Shown: positions 44,058-53,102, counted from the first letter of the stretch. The stretch is DNA of 64,000 nucleotides from Streptomyces sp. YS415 (GCF_023544665.1 NZ_JAMJFL010000010.1:1-64000), one strand, 5' to 3'. The notes: generated from the letters alone by a model not told the origin. Numbers and translations are program-made.

Positions 44058-45558
44058 TCCGCACGGTCCGCACCCCCTCGGCCGCGCACCAGGCGGCGAG
44101 GATCAGCAGCGCCGCCTGCAGCGGCCAGTCGCCGAACCGGACGTAGGGCGTGGTGCCCCGGGCGAGCGGCACGTCGTAGACCCGCGCCGTGCGCTCGCTC
44201 GTGCCGAGCCAGGAGCCGACGCGCCGCCCGCTCGCGTCGTGCACGGCGGACACGCCCGTCAGGGTCGCGTGCACCATCGGCCGGCCGGTCTCGGCGGCGC
44301 GCAGGGCGGCCAGGGAGGCGTGCTGCCCGGGGGCCCAGCTCTGCTGGAACGTCGACGTCGCCGACTGGGCGACCAGGACCTGGGCGCCGTCCTCGGCGAG
44401 ATGGCGGCTCATGTCGGGGAAGGCCGACTCGAAGCAGACCATCGGGCCCACGCGCAGGCCGCTCCCGGCCCGCATGACGACCTGTGCGGAGCCGCGGCGC
44501 CGGTCCTCGCCGGCCGCCTCGCCGACCGAGGTCGCCCAGCCGAGCAGGGAGCGGGCCGGGATGTACTCGCCGAAGGGGACGAGCCGCATCTTGTCGTAGC
44601 GGGCGCCGGTCAGGCCTTCGGGGCCGACCAGCACCGAACTCTTGTAGATGCCGGGCTTGTCGGAGCGGCGGGCGTCGACGTTGACGAGTACGGGCGCCCC
44701 GGTCTCGCGGGCGAGGGCCGCGATCCGGTCCGCCAGGTCGGTGCGGCGGCCCAGGTCGAACCCGACGCTGCTCTCGCCCCACACGATCAGGTCCACGTCC
44801 TCGCCGACGAGTTCCCGGGTGAGCCGCTCCTCCACGGCGAAGCGCCGGTCGGCGCTGTCGGTGCCGGCCTTGATGACGCCCGGCTGGACGACGGCGATGC
44901 GGGTCCGCCCGTCGGCGTCGGGCCGCGGTGACCAGACCCAGGCCGCGGAGGTGACGGTGGCCGTGGCGACCAGGCCCGCCACCGCGGGGACCCGCGAGCC
45001 GGGCACCGAGACGAGGGCGGCGACGGCGACGTTGAGTGCCACCACCAGGAAGCTGAGCAGCCAGATCCCGCCGACCGAGGCGAGCCGCAGCGCCGCCTCC
45101 ACCTGCCACTGGCTGGCCCCGAGCACGCCCCAGGGGCCGCCGAGCCCCTCCCAGGAACGGACCAGTTCCGCCAGCAGCCAGCCCGACGGCAGGACGGCGA
45201 GGGCGGCCCCGATCCGGGCCGGGCCGGGGGCGCCGGCGAGGAAGCGGCGCACCAGCCACCCCCACGGGGCCCACAGGGCGCCGAGCAGCGCCGCGAGGAC
45301 GACGGTGAAGACATGCAGGTTCGGCAGCAGCCAGTGATGCATTGCCAGCATGAACCCGAAGCCGCCGCACCAGCCGTCGCGGAGCGCCCGGCGGCCGGTC
45401 GGGGCGGTGCGCAGCAGCAGGATCCAGGGCACCAGGGCGACGTAGGCGAACCACCACAGCGAGGGGGCCGGGAAGGCGAGGACGGGCAGGGCGCCGGCCA
45501 CCGCGGCGACGAGGGAGCGCCGCCACGGGGTGACGAGCCATCGGCCGAACCTCTGCAT
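43981..45558 (-). CDS. lnt: apolipoprotein N-acyltransferase
   Basis: A 525-residue membrane enzyme that N-acylates lipoproteins. Several N-terminal spans (LPVLAFPAPSLWWFAYVALVPWILLL begins them), followed by a periplasmic nitrilase domain with the catalytic Glu in LIVWGESSVGF, Lys in ARYDKMRLVPFGEYIP and Cys in VGPMVCFESAFPD. Its length is close to E. coli Lnt (512). The last 77 nt overlap the 3' end of the Gfo/Idh gene on the other strand. Fits the several lipoproteins in this window. Confidence 0.94.
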   Translation of the reverse strand: MQRFGRWLVTPWRRSLVAAVAGALPVLAFPAPSLWWFAYVALVPWILLLRTAPTGRRALRDGWCGGFGFMLAMHHWLLPNLHVFTVVLAALLGALWAPWGWLVRRFLAGAPGPARIGAALAVLPSGWLLAELVRSWEGLGGPWGVLGASQWQVEAALRLASVGGIWLLSFLVVALNVAVAALVSVPGSRVPAVAGLVATATVTSAAWVWSPRPDADGRTRIAVVQPGVIKAGTDSADRRFAVEERLTRELVGEDVDLIVWGESSVGFDLGRRTDLADRIAALARETGAPVLVNVDARRSDKPGIYKSSVLVGPEGLTGARYDKMRLVPFGEYIPARSLLGWATSVGEAAGEDRRRGSAQVVMRAGSGLRVGPMVCFESAFPDMSRHLAEDGAQVLVAQSATSTFQQSWAPGQHASLAALRAAETGRPMVHATLTGVSAVHDASGRRVGSWLGTSERTARVYDVPLARGTTPYVRFGDWPLQAALLILAAWCAAEGVRTVRIRRPGPGSRVPPARTAHESPARPGR

Positions 45559-45637
45559 GCGGCGCCTTTCTGACCTGTGGTCCCTCCAGTGTGCGCGCTG
45601 GGACCGGCCCCTAAACGAAGCGTCCGCATCCGGTCGA

Positions 45638-46123
45638 TCATCGTGTCGCGGGCAGCTGCCGCCACTTCTCGCGTACGACGACCTGGTCGAGCCGCCAGCC
45701 GTCGTGGGTGCGGGTCATGCCGAAGGTGTAGCGGCCGCCGCAGACGAAGTCGGGGGCAGCGGATGCCTCGCCGTCGCGGGCGAGGCGCATCGGGTTGACG
45801 TAGTCGGCCTGGACCTGGGCGGTGTCGCCGGTGTCCTGGTCCAGGACACCGAAGCGGACGCGGCGGTTGACGATGAGGTGCTGACGCATCGGGAAGAGCC
45901 GCATGTTCTCCGCGAGCCACTCGGCGATCTGTCCGGCGTCCCCCTCGATCCCGCCCGCGGACCGGTAGTCCGCGCGTCCCGCGGGGGCGAACAGCCCGCG
46001 GTACGCCTCCCAGTCGCCGTCGTCCACGGCCATCGCGTACTCGGTGATCAGATTGTCGACGGCCAGGCGGTCCATCACGGCCGCGAGCTCCACACGCTGC
46101 GTCATCGGCTCAGTGTTGGGCAT
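45638..46123 (-). CDS. nuclear transport factor 2 / SnoaL-like protein
   Basis: A 161-residue alpha+beta cone protein: MDRLAVDNLITEYAMAVDDGDWEAYRGLFAPAGRADYRSAGGI is the SnoaL_4 start, with QHLIVNRRVRFGVL and GWRLDQVVVREKWRQLP closing strands. Likely a dehydratase/isomerase or ligand-binding protein; substrate unknown. Start ATG 46123 or 46105. Confidence 0.82.
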   Translation of the reverse strand: MPNTEPMTQRVELAAVMDRLAVDNLITEYAMAVDDGDWEAYRGLFAPAGRADYRSAGGIEGDAGQIAEWLAENMRLFPMRQHLIVNRRVRFGVLDQDTGDTAQVQADYVNPMRLARDGEASAAPDFVCGGRYTFGMTRTHDGWRLDQVVVREKWRQLPATR

Positions 46124-46168
46124 GGGACGAACAACGCCAAGAGGCGTGCCGGGACTGCCGCCGCCGCG

Positions 46169-46348
46169 CTACGCCGCTTCGATGACCTCGCCGCGGATCG
46201 CGGACGCCCATTCGACCACCAGCAGTTCGTACTCCGCGCGCTCCTGGGCGGACAGCGTGCCGCCCGCGCGCACCCACAGCGCGCGGATCTGCTCGTTCAC
46301 CTCGGCGGCGGAGCGCAGGGAACTAGGGGTTAAGAAATCCGGGGACAT
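46169..46348 (-). CDS. small conserved hypothetical protein
   Basis: A 59-residue acidic helical protein: SLRSAAEVNEQIRALWVRAGGTLSAQERAEYELLVVEWASAIRGEVIEAA. ATG 46348 lies 7 nt from a -10 hexamer TAGGCT (46361-46356), so the message is probably leaderless. No known domain; similar small helix proteins are common beside uppP in streptomycetes, which is recollection rather than a search result. Confidence 0.6.
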   Translation of the reverse strand: MSPDFLTPSSLRSAAEVNEQIRALWVRAGGTLSAQERAEYELLVVEWASAIRGEVIEAA

Positions 46349-46439
46349 GCGGACAAGCCTAGGGGCAAGCACTGACACTGCGCTACCGAACGGCTACGCA
46401 TCCCGTATGTGATGGGTCACGGGAATTCCGGGCCGTGCC

Positions 46440-47315
46440 TCAGTGCGCCGGTTCGCCCGCGTCGGGGCTCAGGGCGCCCGTGGCCACCAGCACGATGATC
46501 AGGATGCCGAGGGCGATGCGGTAGTAGACGAAGGGCATGAAGCTCTTGGTCGAGATGAACTTCATGAACCACGCGATGACGGCGTATCCGGTGACGAAGG
46601 CGATGACCGTCGCGAAGATCGTCGGCCCCCACGTGACGTGGCCGCCCTCCATCGCGTCCTTGAGTTCGTACAGGCCGGAGGCGAGGACCGCGGGGATCGC
46701 GAGGAGGAAGGAGTAACGGGCCGCCGCCTCGCGGGTGTAGCCCATGAACAGGCCGCCGCTGATGGTGGCGCCGGACCGGGAGACGCCCGGGACCAGGGCC
46801 GCGGACTGGCAGAGGCCGAAGATCAGGCCGTCGCGGACGTTGAGGTCCTTGAGTTCCTTGCGTTGCTTGGCCGCGCGGTGCCGGCCGCCGCTCTCGTCGC
46901 GGGCCGCCATGCGGTCGGCGATGCCGATGATGATGCCGACCACGATCAGCATGGTCGCGGTGATGCGCAGATCGCGGAACGGGCCCTCGATCTGGTCCTT
47001 CAGCGTCACGCCGAGGACGCCGATCGGGATGGAGCCCACGATCACCAGCCAGCCCATCTGGGCGTCGTGGTCGCTGCGCATCGCCTTGTTCGTCAGCGAT
47101 TTGGACCACGCCAGGATGATCCGCCCGATGTCCTGGCGGAAGTAGATCAGCACGGCCGCTTCCGTACCGATCTGGGTGATCGCGGTGAAGGCCGCGCCCG
47201 GGTCCTCCCAGCCGGAGAACGCCGCGGTCAGCCGCAGGTGCGCGCTGGAGGACACGGGGAGGAACTCGGTCAGCCCCTGGACGAGTCCGAGGATGAGGGA
47301 TTCAAACCAGGTCAT
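46440..47315 (-). CDS. uppP: undecaprenyl-diphosphatase
   Basis: A 291-residue polytopic enzyme that recycles undecaprenyl diphosphate for cell-wall synthesis. Start MTWFESLILGLVQGLTEFLPVSSSAHL carries the catalytic E17 and the conserved SSSAH, and PGVSRSGATIS is the second BacA signature. Seven or eight spans. Weak ribosome site at ATG 47315. Confers bacitracin tolerance in other bacteria. Confidence 0.96.
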   Translation of the reverse strand: MTWFESLILGLVQGLTEFLPVSSSAHLRLTAAFSGWEDPGAAFTAITQIGTEAAVLIYFRQDIGRIILAWSKSLTNKAMRSDHDAQMGWLVIVGSIPIGVLGVTLKDQIEGPFRDLRITATMLIVVGIIIGIADRMAARDESGGRHRAAKQRKELKDLNVRDGLIFGLCQSAALVPGVSRSGATISGGLFMGYTREAAARYSFLLAIPAVLASGLYELKDAMEGGHVTWGPTIFATVIAFVTGYAVIAWFMKFISTKSFMPFVYYRIALGILIIVLVATGALSPDAGEPAH

Positions 47316-47483
47316 GAAAGTACGACGTCCAAGTGCTGATGGCGGTAGGCGAGAACGGCCACACCGTGCCGCGGGGGCCCGGTGATCACAGTGGTCGAGG
47401 GCAGCGTAGCGCCCCTCGACGACGGCCATGGCACAGGGGTTTGGCAGAGAGCGCCCGGCCCCGCCCGTGGTTAGCCTGGATGC

Positions 47484-48281
47484 ATGGCTACCGTGCGGGT
47501 CAGCGGGGTGGAGGTCGCCTACGCGTGCGTGGGCGACGGGCCGGGGCCGCCCCTGGTCCTGGTGCACGGCGCGGGTCTGGACGGCCGGATGTGGCAGCCG
47601 CAGACCGAGGCGCTGGCCGACGACTTCACGGTCGTCGCCTGGGACGAACCGGGCGCCGGGCGGTCCTCGGACGTGCCCGCCGGATTCGGTCTCGCCGACT
47701 ACGCCCGTGCCCTCGCCGCCGTCGTCGAGGACCTTGGGCGCGGTCCGGCCCATGTCGCCGGGCTCTCCTGGGGCGGCACCGTGGTGCTGGAGCTGTACCG
47801 GCAACGCCCGGAGCTGGTCAGGACGCTGATCCTGGCCGACACCTACGCGGGCTGGCGGGGCTCCCTGCCGGCCGACGAGGTGACCGCGCGGGTGGTGGCC
47901 GCCGAGCGGATGCTCGCCGCGCCGCCGGAGGAGTTCGATCCGGCACTGCCGGGGCTGTTCGCCGCCGGCGGTCCGCCTGCCTCGTTCGCGGGCCTGTTCG
48001 AGGCGATGCAGCGGGAGGTGCGCCCGCGGACGCTGGGCGCGCAGCTGCACATGATGGCCGAGACCGACCTCCGTGACGTGCTGTCCCGCATCGCGGTACC
48101 GGCCCTGCTGCTGTGGGGCGAGGCCGACGCGCGGTCGCCGCTGGCGGTGGCCCGGGACTTCGCCGCCGAGATCGCGGGCGCCGAGCTGGTCCTGCTGCCC
48201 GGCGCGGGGCATCTGAGCAATCTGGAGGACCCGGAGGGGTTCACGCGGGCGGTGCGCGCCTTCTGCCACGCGCACGCGTGA
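47484..48281 (+). CDS. alpha/beta hydrolase
   Basis: A 265-residue esterase-like enzyme. VLVHGAGLDGRMW oxyanion region, nucleophile S95 in GLSWGG, and C-terminal acid/His in LLWGEADARSPL and LPGAGHLSNLEDP. TAGCCT six bases before ATG 47484 suggests a leaderless mRNA. Substrate unknown. The C-terminal codons are duplicated as a 24-nt near-repeat after the stop. Confidence 0.88.
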   Translation: MATVRVSGVEVAYACVGDGPGPPLVLVHGAGLDGRMWQPQTEALADDFTVVAWDEPGAGRSSDVPAGFGLADYARALAAVVEDLGRGPAHVAGLSWGGTVVLELYRQRPELVRTLILADTYAGWRGSLPADEVTARVVAAERMLAAPPEEFDPALPGLFAAGGPPASFAGLFEAMQREVRPRTLGAQLHMMAETDLRDVLSRIAVPALLLWGEADARSPLAVARDFAAEIAGAELVLLPGAGHLSNLEDPEGFTRAVRAFCHAHA

Positions 48282-48312
48282 GGCGCAGGCCACGCGCACG
48301 GGTGAGGCTCAG
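48265..48312. repeat. 24-nt tandem near-duplication at a gene end
   Basis: Units 48265-48288 and 48289-48312 differ by two bases. They span the 3' end of the alpha/beta hydrolase gene and the 3' end of the convergent HxlR gene. Confidence 0.7.
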
Positions 48313-48782
48313 GCCGCCGCTGTCGGCCCTGCCACCGTCCAGCCCTCGGCCTGCGGATGGGCGCTGAGGTCCTCGTGGCGCACCGGGTCGCCGCAGGCGG
48401 AGCAGGTGACGACCGGGAGCAGCTCGTTGCCGCAGACGTGCTCGATCACCATCGGCCGGTTCTCGTCGTCGCGCAGATGCCGGTCGCCCCACGCCATGAG
48501 GGTCATCAGGACCGGTTCCAGTTCCAGGCCCGCCCGGGTGGGCCGGTACTCGAAGCGCTGCGGCCGTTCGCTGTAGGCCCGCTTGGTCAGGATCCCGGCG
48601 TCCACGAGGCGGCGCAGCCGGGTGGCCAGGATGTCGCGCGGGGCGCCGGTGTTGCGCACCAGCTGGTCGAAGCGGCTGTTGCCGAGGCACACCTCCCGCA
48701 GGACGAGCAGGGAGTACTTCTCGCCGACCAGCGCGAGGGCGTCGGCGATCGAACAGGGACGCGGGTCCTTGGAGGCGGGCAT
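48309..48782 (-). CDS. HxlR family transcriptional regulator
   Basis: A 157-residue winged helix. CSIADALALVGEKYSLLVLREVCLGNSRFDQLVRNTGAPRDILATRLRRL is the HxlR core with its conserved N-terminal Cys (C10), a redox or aldehyde sensor in HypR/HxlR types. A C-terminal tail has VTCSACGDPV, a possible metal-binding CxxC. Divergent from thiolase; the intergenic DNA has AACTC/GAGTT inverted arms. Confidence 0.88.
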   Translation of the reverse strand: MPASKDPRPCSIADALALVGEKYSLLVLREVCLGNSRFDQLVRNTGAPRDILATRLRRLVDAGILTKRAYSERPQRFEYRPTRAGLELEPVLMTLMAWGDRHLRDDENRPMVIEHVCGNELLPVVTCSACGDPVRHEDLSAHPQAEGWTVAGPTAAA

Positions 48783-48803
48783 GACGCCCAGCCTAATAGA
48801 GGG

Positions 48804-48832
48804 TTTGTTTTTCCAACTCGCGGGTCTATGGT
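48804..48832 (+). promoter_or_regulatory. candidate thiolase promoter
   Basis: TTTGTT (48804-48809), 17-nt spacer, TATGGT (48827-48832). AACTC (48815-48819) and GAGTT (48833-48837) flank the -10, a possible HxlR site. Confidence 0.5.
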
Positions 48833-48874
48833 GAGTTCGGATTTCCTACTCGCTGGTAGCCGCGGAGGCCGCAC

Positions 48875-50044
48875 ATGCGTGACGCAGTGATCGTCGAAGC
48901 CGTACGCACCCCCATCGGCAAGGGCAAGCCCGGCGGTGCCCTCGCCCACGTCCACCCCGTCGAACTCCTCGCCCACACCCTGCGCACCCTCGTCGAGCGC
49001 TCCGGCGTCGACCCCGCGCTGATCGACGACGTCATCGGCGGCACCGTCGACCAGGTCGGCGAACAGGCCATGAACACCACCCGCTACGCCGCCCTGTCGG
49101 CCGGCTTCCCCGAGTCGGTGCCGGCGACCACCGTGGACCGCCAGTGCGGCTCCTCCCAGCAGGCCGTGCACTTCGCCGCGCAGGGCGTCGTCGCGGGCGC
49201 CTACGACCTGGTGGTGGCCTGCGGGGTGGAGTCCATGAGCCGGGTGCCGATGTGGTCCAACGTGCCGCCCGGCAAGGACCCCTTCGGCCCCGGTGTCGCC
49301 GCGCGCTACCCGGAGGGCCTGGTCCCGCAGGGCATCAGCGCCGAACTCATCGCCGCCAAGTGGTCGCTCACCCGCGACCGGATGGACGCCTTCGCGGTCT
49401 CCTCGCACCACAGGGCCGCCGAGGCCTGGGCCACGGGCCGCTTCGACGCCGAGGTCGCGCCCCTGGACGGGGTCGCCCGCGACGAGTGCGTCCGCCCGGA
49501 CAGCAGCACCGAGATCCTGGCCGGACTGAAGCCCGCCTACCACGACCCGGCTTTCGCCGAGCGCTTCCCCCAGATCGAGTGGAACGTCACCGCGGGCAAC
49601 GCCAGCCCCGTCAACGACGGCGCCTCCGCCGTGCTCATCACCTCCGCCGAGACCGCGGCCCGGCTCGGCCTGCGCCCGCTCGCGCGGCTGCACAGCTTCG
49701 CCGTCACCGGCTCCGACCCGCTGCTGATGCTCACCGGAGTCGTCCCCGCCACGGAGAAGGTGCTGCGCCGGGCCTCGCTCACCCTGGACGACATCGACCT
49801 GTTCGAGGTCAACGAGGCCTTCTCCAGCGTGGTCCTGGCCTGGCAGCAGGAGACCGGGGCCGACCTCGCGAAGGTCAACGTGCACGGCGGCGCCATCGCC
49901 CTCGGCCACCCGCTCGGCGCAAGCGGCACCCGGCTGACGACCACCCTGGTGCACGCGATGCGCGAGCGCGGCGCCCGCTACGGCCTGCAGACGATGTGCG
50001 AGGCGGGCGGCCTCGCCAACGCCATGATCCTGGAGTCGGTCTGA
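48875..50044 (+). CDS. acetyl-CoA acetyltransferase (thiolase)
   Basis: A 389-residue thiolase. Nucleophile C91 in VDRQCGSSQQA, NEAFSSV, GGAIALGHPLGASG with the active-site His, and the second Cys in MCEAGGLAN. Start ATG 48875 after GGAGG. Biosynthetic or degradative direction is not decidable. Divergent from HxlR, probably its target. Confidence 0.93.
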   Translation: MRDAVIVEAVRTPIGKGKPGGALAHVHPVELLAHTLRTLVERSGVDPALIDDVIGGTVDQVGEQAMNTTRYAALSAGFPESVPATTVDRQCGSSQQAVHFAAQGVVAGAYDLVVACGVESMSRVPMWSNVPPGKDPFGPGVAARYPEGLVPQGISAELIAAKWSLTRDRMDAFAVSSHHRAAEAWATGRFDAEVAPLDGVARDECVRPDSSTEILAGLKPAYHDPAFAERFPQIEWNVTAGNASPVNDGASAVLITSAETAARLGLRPLARLHSFAVTGSDPLLMLTGVVPATEKVLRRASLTLDDIDLFEVNEAFSSVVLAWQQETGADLAKVNVHGGAIALGHPLGASGTRLTTTLVHAMRERGARYGLQTMCEAGGLANAMILESV

Positions 50045-50048
50045 CCGC

Positions 50049-50810
50049 TCAGCAGCCGCGCAGGTGGTGACGCTTGCGCCAGGCCACCACCACACCCGCC
50101 AGAGCGGGGACGGCGATACAGGCCAGCGCGATCAGGAAGGCCGGGGACGTCGGAGCCGAGGCACGGGCGCCGGCCACCACGTAGGCGGCGGTGTTCGGGA
50201 TGGAACCGAGCGCCGTCGCCAGCAGGAACGGCACATAGCCCATGCGGGAGACGGCGGCGCAGTAGTTGGCCGCCCAGAACGGCACCCCGGGGAACAGCCG
50301 CACCGCCAGCATCGAGCGGAAGCCGTGCCGGGAGAGCTGCCCGTCCGCCGCCTTCAGCCAGCGGCCCCGCAGCAGCGGCCGCAGCGCCTCCTGGCCGAGC
50401 AGCCGGCCGAGCCCGAAGGCGAGCCCCGCCCCGAGCACCGTCCCCGCCACCGCGGCGCCGAGACCCAGCTGGGAACCGAAGAGCGCGCCCGCCGCGAGGT
50501 TCAGCAGCGGCCGGGGCACGAACGCCACCGTGCACAGCCCGTACGCCACCGCGAACACGACCGTTGCCGCGGCACCGCTGACCTCGGGAGGCCAGCCGTC
50601 CGCCAGCAGCCGCTGTGGCTCGAAGAGCAGCACGGTGACCGCGGCCGAGGCCAGCAGCGCGACCAGCAGGGACAGCCGCGTCCAGGGCGAGAGCAGGGCT
50701 CTGGTGCAGCGCGCGGCGAGGCTGGGGGGCAGGGCGACGGCGAGCTCCGAAGGGGTGGCCCGGGGAGAGGCCACGGCGGTGCCCCCAGAGCGGGTGTGGG
50801 CATCGAGCAT
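50049..50810 (-). CDS. TVP38/TMEM64 family membrane protein
   Basis: A 253-residue membrane protein of the SNARE-associated/DedA-like family. Hydrophobic segments at about 45-65, 80-110, 115-140 and 195-240 with FVPRPLLNLAAGALFGSQLG and AVRLFPGVPFWAANYCAAVSRMGYVPFL, typical family motifs (G...F.P...). Cytosolic tail KRHHLRGC. Likely lipid scramblase or transporter; not proven. Converges with the thiolase gene by 4 nt. Confidence 0.85.
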   Translation of the reverse strand: MLDAHTRSGGTAVASPRATPSELAVALPPSLAARCTRALLSPWTRLSLLVALLASAAVTVLLFEPQRLLADGWPPEVSGAAATVVFAVAYGLCTVAFVPRPLLNLAAGALFGSQLGLGAAVAGTVLGAGLAFGLGRLLGQEALRPLLRGRWLKAADGQLSRHGFRSMLAVRLFPGVPFWAANYCAAVSRMGYVPFLLATALGSIPNTAAYVVAGARASAPTSPAFLIALACIAVPALAGVVVAWRKRHHLRGC

Positions 50811-50823
50811 CCGGTGACACTAA

Positions 50824-50852
50824 CCGACAAATGTGTGTGATCGCCGTATGGT
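50824..50852 (+). promoter_or_regulatory. promoter of DNA alkylation repair gene
   Basis: CCGACA (50824-50829), 17-nt spacer, TATGGT (50847-50852), seven bases before ATG 50860: leaderless. Confidence 0.6.
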
Positions 50853-50859
50853 TCGTCTC

Positions 50860-51582
50860 ATGAGCGTGACAGGCGGGAGAACCCCGCAGGTCCCCGACAG
50901 CGCCCTCGCCGACACCCTGCTGGCCCGGCTCACCGCCGTCTACGGCGCCCGGGCCGATCCGGAACGGGCCGCGTCCATGCGGGCGTACATGAAGGACGTG
51001 GCCCCCTTCCTCGGCCTCCCCACGCCCGTGCGCCGGGCCCTGTCCCGCACGGTCCTGGAGGGCGTGCCCCGCCCCGACGAGGCCGACTGCACGGCCGTCG
51101 CCCTGCGCTGCTGGCGGCTGCCGGAGCGCGAGTACCACTACTTCGCCGTGGACTACCTGCGCCGCCACGCCGGGCGCTGCACCTCCGCCTTCCTGCCCGT
51201 GACCCGGCACCTGGTCTCCACCGTCCCCTGGTGGGACACCGTCGACCTGCTCGCCGTCCACGTGGTCGGCACCCTCGTCGCCGCCGACCCCACCCTCACC
51301 GCCGACATGGACGACTGGAGCGCGGACGACGACCTGTGGATCGTCCGCACCGCCCTGCTCCACCAGCTGCGCTACCGGCAACACACCGACACCGAACGCC
51401 TCTTCGGCTACTGCCTGCGCCAGTCGGGGCACCCCGACTTCTTCGTCCGCAAAGCCATCGGCTGGGCACTGCGCGAGTACGCCAAGACCGACGCGGACGC
51501 CGTACGGGACTTCCTCGCGCGCGAGGAGAAACGCTTCGCGCCGCTGTCGGTGCGGGAGGCGCTGAAGAACACCCGCGCCTGA
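50860..51582 (+). CDS. DNA alkylation repair protein (AlkD-like)
   Basis: A 240-residue HEAT-like repeat protein. YMKDVAPFLGLPTPVRRALSRTVLEG, LPEREYHYFAVDYLRRHAG, HLVSTVPWWDTVDLLA and the catalytic-like DLWIVRTALLHQLRYRQHTD plus FFVRKAIGWALREYAKTD mark the AlkD/DUF1568-type 3-methyladenine glycosylase fold. Leaderless ATG 50860; an in-frame ATG 27 nt earlier is unlikely. Follows no partner gene. Confidence 0.87.
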   Translation: MSVTGGRTPQVPDSALADTLLARLTAVYGARADPERAASMRAYMKDVAPFLGLPTPVRRALSRTVLEGVPRPDEADCTAVALRCWRLPEREYHYFAVDYLRRHAGRCTSAFLPVTRHLVSTVPWWDTVDLLAVHVVGTLVAADPTLTADMDDWSADDDLWIVRTALLHQLRYRQHTDTERLFGYCLRQSGHPDFFVRKAIGWALREYAKTDADAVRDFLAREEKRFAPLSVREALKNTRA

Positions 51583-51606
51583 CGTCCCGTACGGCGGAAA
51601 ACCATT

Positions 51607-51783
51607 CGACGCCGAACAGCGCGTCGACGAGTATCGGCCCCATGTTCCGGCACGCCTTCGTCCTCGCAGCATCCGCGGTCGCGGATGCCCCGAAGGCTGC
51701 CGTCCTCGTCTTCCCGGCCGCAGTCGACGGCGCCCGAAGCTGACCCTCCCCGGATCGTCCGGCGGACCCCGCAGGGGGAGGGT
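51607..51783 (+). promoter_or_regulatory. structured leader upstream of tuf3
   Basis: Three perfect hairpins precede the tuf start: CGACGC/GCGTCG (51607-51626, 6 bp), GCATCCGCG/CGCGGATGC (51669-51688, 9 bp, 2-nt gap) and ACCCTCCCC/GGGGAGGGT (51743-51783, 9 bp). A 33-codon ORF (51642-51743) spans the middle hairpin and its stop touches the third. The last two could be a terminator/attenuator pair, or the first could merely end the upstream gene. No U-tract follows the last stem. Confidence 0.5.
51642..51743 (+). CDS. possible 33-residue leader peptide
   Basis: ATG 51642 to TGA 51741-51743. The start is 4 nt after a weak TATCGG -10-like word, with no clear ribosome site. The peptide is Ala/Val-rich ([20 protein letters not shown]). 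Candidate uORF of tuf3; may be non-coding. Confidence 0.3.
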   Translation: MFRHAFVLAASAVADAPKAAVLVFPAAVDGARS

Positions 51784-51834
51784 CGGCCGGTCCCCGGGGT
51801 CCCAACGCCACTTCTGACGCTTCGAGGTACCGCC

Positions 51835-53013
51835 ATGTCCAAGACGGCATACGTCCGCACCAAACCACATCTCAACATCGGCACCATGGGCCACGTCGAC
51901 CACGGCAAGACCACCCTGACCGCCGCCATCACCAAGGTCCTCGCCGAGCGCGACTCCGGCACCCGCTACGTGCCCTTCGACCGCATCGACCGGGCGCCGG
52001 AGGAGGCCGCGCGCGGCATCACCATCAACATCGCGCACGTCGAGTACGAGACCGACACCCGGCACTACGCCCACGTCGACATGCCGGGCCACGCCGACTA
52101 CGTCAAGAACATGGTCACCGGCGCCGCGCAGCTCGACGGGGCGATCCTCGTCGTCTCCGCGCTCGACGGGATCATGCCGCAGACCGCCGAACACGTGCTG
52201 CTCGCCCGGCAGGTGGGGGTGGACCATGTGGTCGTCGCGCTGAACAAGGCGGACGCGGCGGACGAGGAGCTGGTCGAACTCGTCGAGCTGGAGGTCCGCG
52301 ACCTGCTCACCGAGCACGGCTACGGGGGCGACTCCGCGCCGGTCGTACGGGTCTCCGGGCTCCGCGCCCTGGAGGGGGACCCGAAGTGGACGGCGGCCGT
52401 GGAGGCGCTGCTGGACGCGGTGGACACCTACGTCCCGACGCCGGAGCGGTACGTGGACGCGCCGTTCCTGCTGCCCGTCGAGAACGTGCTGACCATCACC
52501 GGCCGCGGCACCGTCGTCACCGGTGCCGTCGAGCGGGGCACCGTGCGGGTCGGCGACCGGGTGGAGGTGCTCGGGGCCGGCGTCGAGACCGTCGTCACCG
52601 GCGTCGAGACCTTCGGCAAGCCGATGGAGGAGGCGCAGGCCGGGGACAGCGTGGCGCTGCTGCTGCGCGGGGTCCCCCGGGACGCCGTGCGGCGGGGGCA
52701 CGTGGTGGCCGCGCCGGGCAGTGTCGTGCCGCGCACGCGGTTCACCGCGCAGGTGTACGTGCTGTCGGCCCGGGAGGGCGGCCGTGCGACCGCGGTCTCC
52801 ACCGGTTACCGGCCGCAGTTCTACATCCGGACCGCGGATGTGGTGGGCGACGTCGACCTCGGTGCGGCGGGTCTCGCGCGGCCCGGGGAGACCGTCACGA
52901 TGACCGTGGAGCTGGGGCGTGCGGTTCCGCTGGAGCCCGGGCTCGGGTTCGCCATCCGTGAGGGCGGACGCACCGTGGGGGCGGGGACCGTGACCCGTGT
53001 GATGGCCACCTGA
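51835..53013 (+). CDS. tuf3: divergent elongation factor Tu (EF-Tu3)
   Basis: A 392-residue GTPase delivering aminoacyl-tRNA. Walker A GHVDHGKT (residues 19-26), switch [16 protein letters not shown]137-KAD and beta-barrel domains II/III. Switch-II reads DMPGH with M83 where canonical EF-Tu has Cys, and the protein lacks the usual length (397). Stand-alone, not in the str operon, hence the third EF-Tu; the S. ramocissimus homologue resists EF-Tu antibiotics in published work. ATG 51835 with a weak GAGGT upstream; long leader. Possibly stringent-induced, per S. coelicolor literature. Confidence 0.93.
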   Translation: MSKTAYVRTKPHLNIGTMGHVDHGKTTLTAAITKVLAERDSGTRYVPFDRIDRAPEEAARGITINIAHVEYETDTRHYAHVDMPGHADYVKNMVTGAAQLDGAILVVSALDGIMPQTAEHVLLARQVGVDHVVVALNKADAADEELVELVELEVRDLLTEHGYGGDSAPVVRVSGLRALEGDPKWTAAVEALLDAVDTYVPTPERYVDAPFLLPVENVLTITGRGTVVTGAVERGTVRVGDRVEVLGAGVETVVTGVETFGKPMEEAQAGDSVALLLRGVPRDAVRRGHVVAAPGSVVPRTRFTAQVYVLSAREGGRATAVSTGYRPQFYIRTADVVGDVDLGAAGLARPGETVTMTVELGRAVPLEPGLGFAIREGGRTVGAGTVTRVMAT

Positions 53014-53029
53014 TGTGCGTGGGGGACTG

Positions 53030-53048
53030 CCGGCCCGGTGGCGGCCGG
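53030..53048 (+). terminator. hairpin after tuf3
   Basis: CCGGCC (53030-53035) / GGCCGG (53043-53048), 7-nt loop, immediately followed by a repeat element copy (53049-53069). Confidence 0.5.
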
Positions 53049-53069
53049 TCGCGCAGTTCCCCGCGCCCC
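53049..53069 (-). repeat. 21-nt dispersed repeat, copy 1
   Basis: Exact reverse complement of 63780-63800. The core GCGCGGGGAACTGCGCG is a common streptomycete intergenic element. Here it lies in the gap between tuf3 and the next leaderless gene. Confidence 0.75.
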
Positions 53070-53102
53070 TTCCCGGCGTTCGCCGCCCCGCACAATGGGG
53101 AC

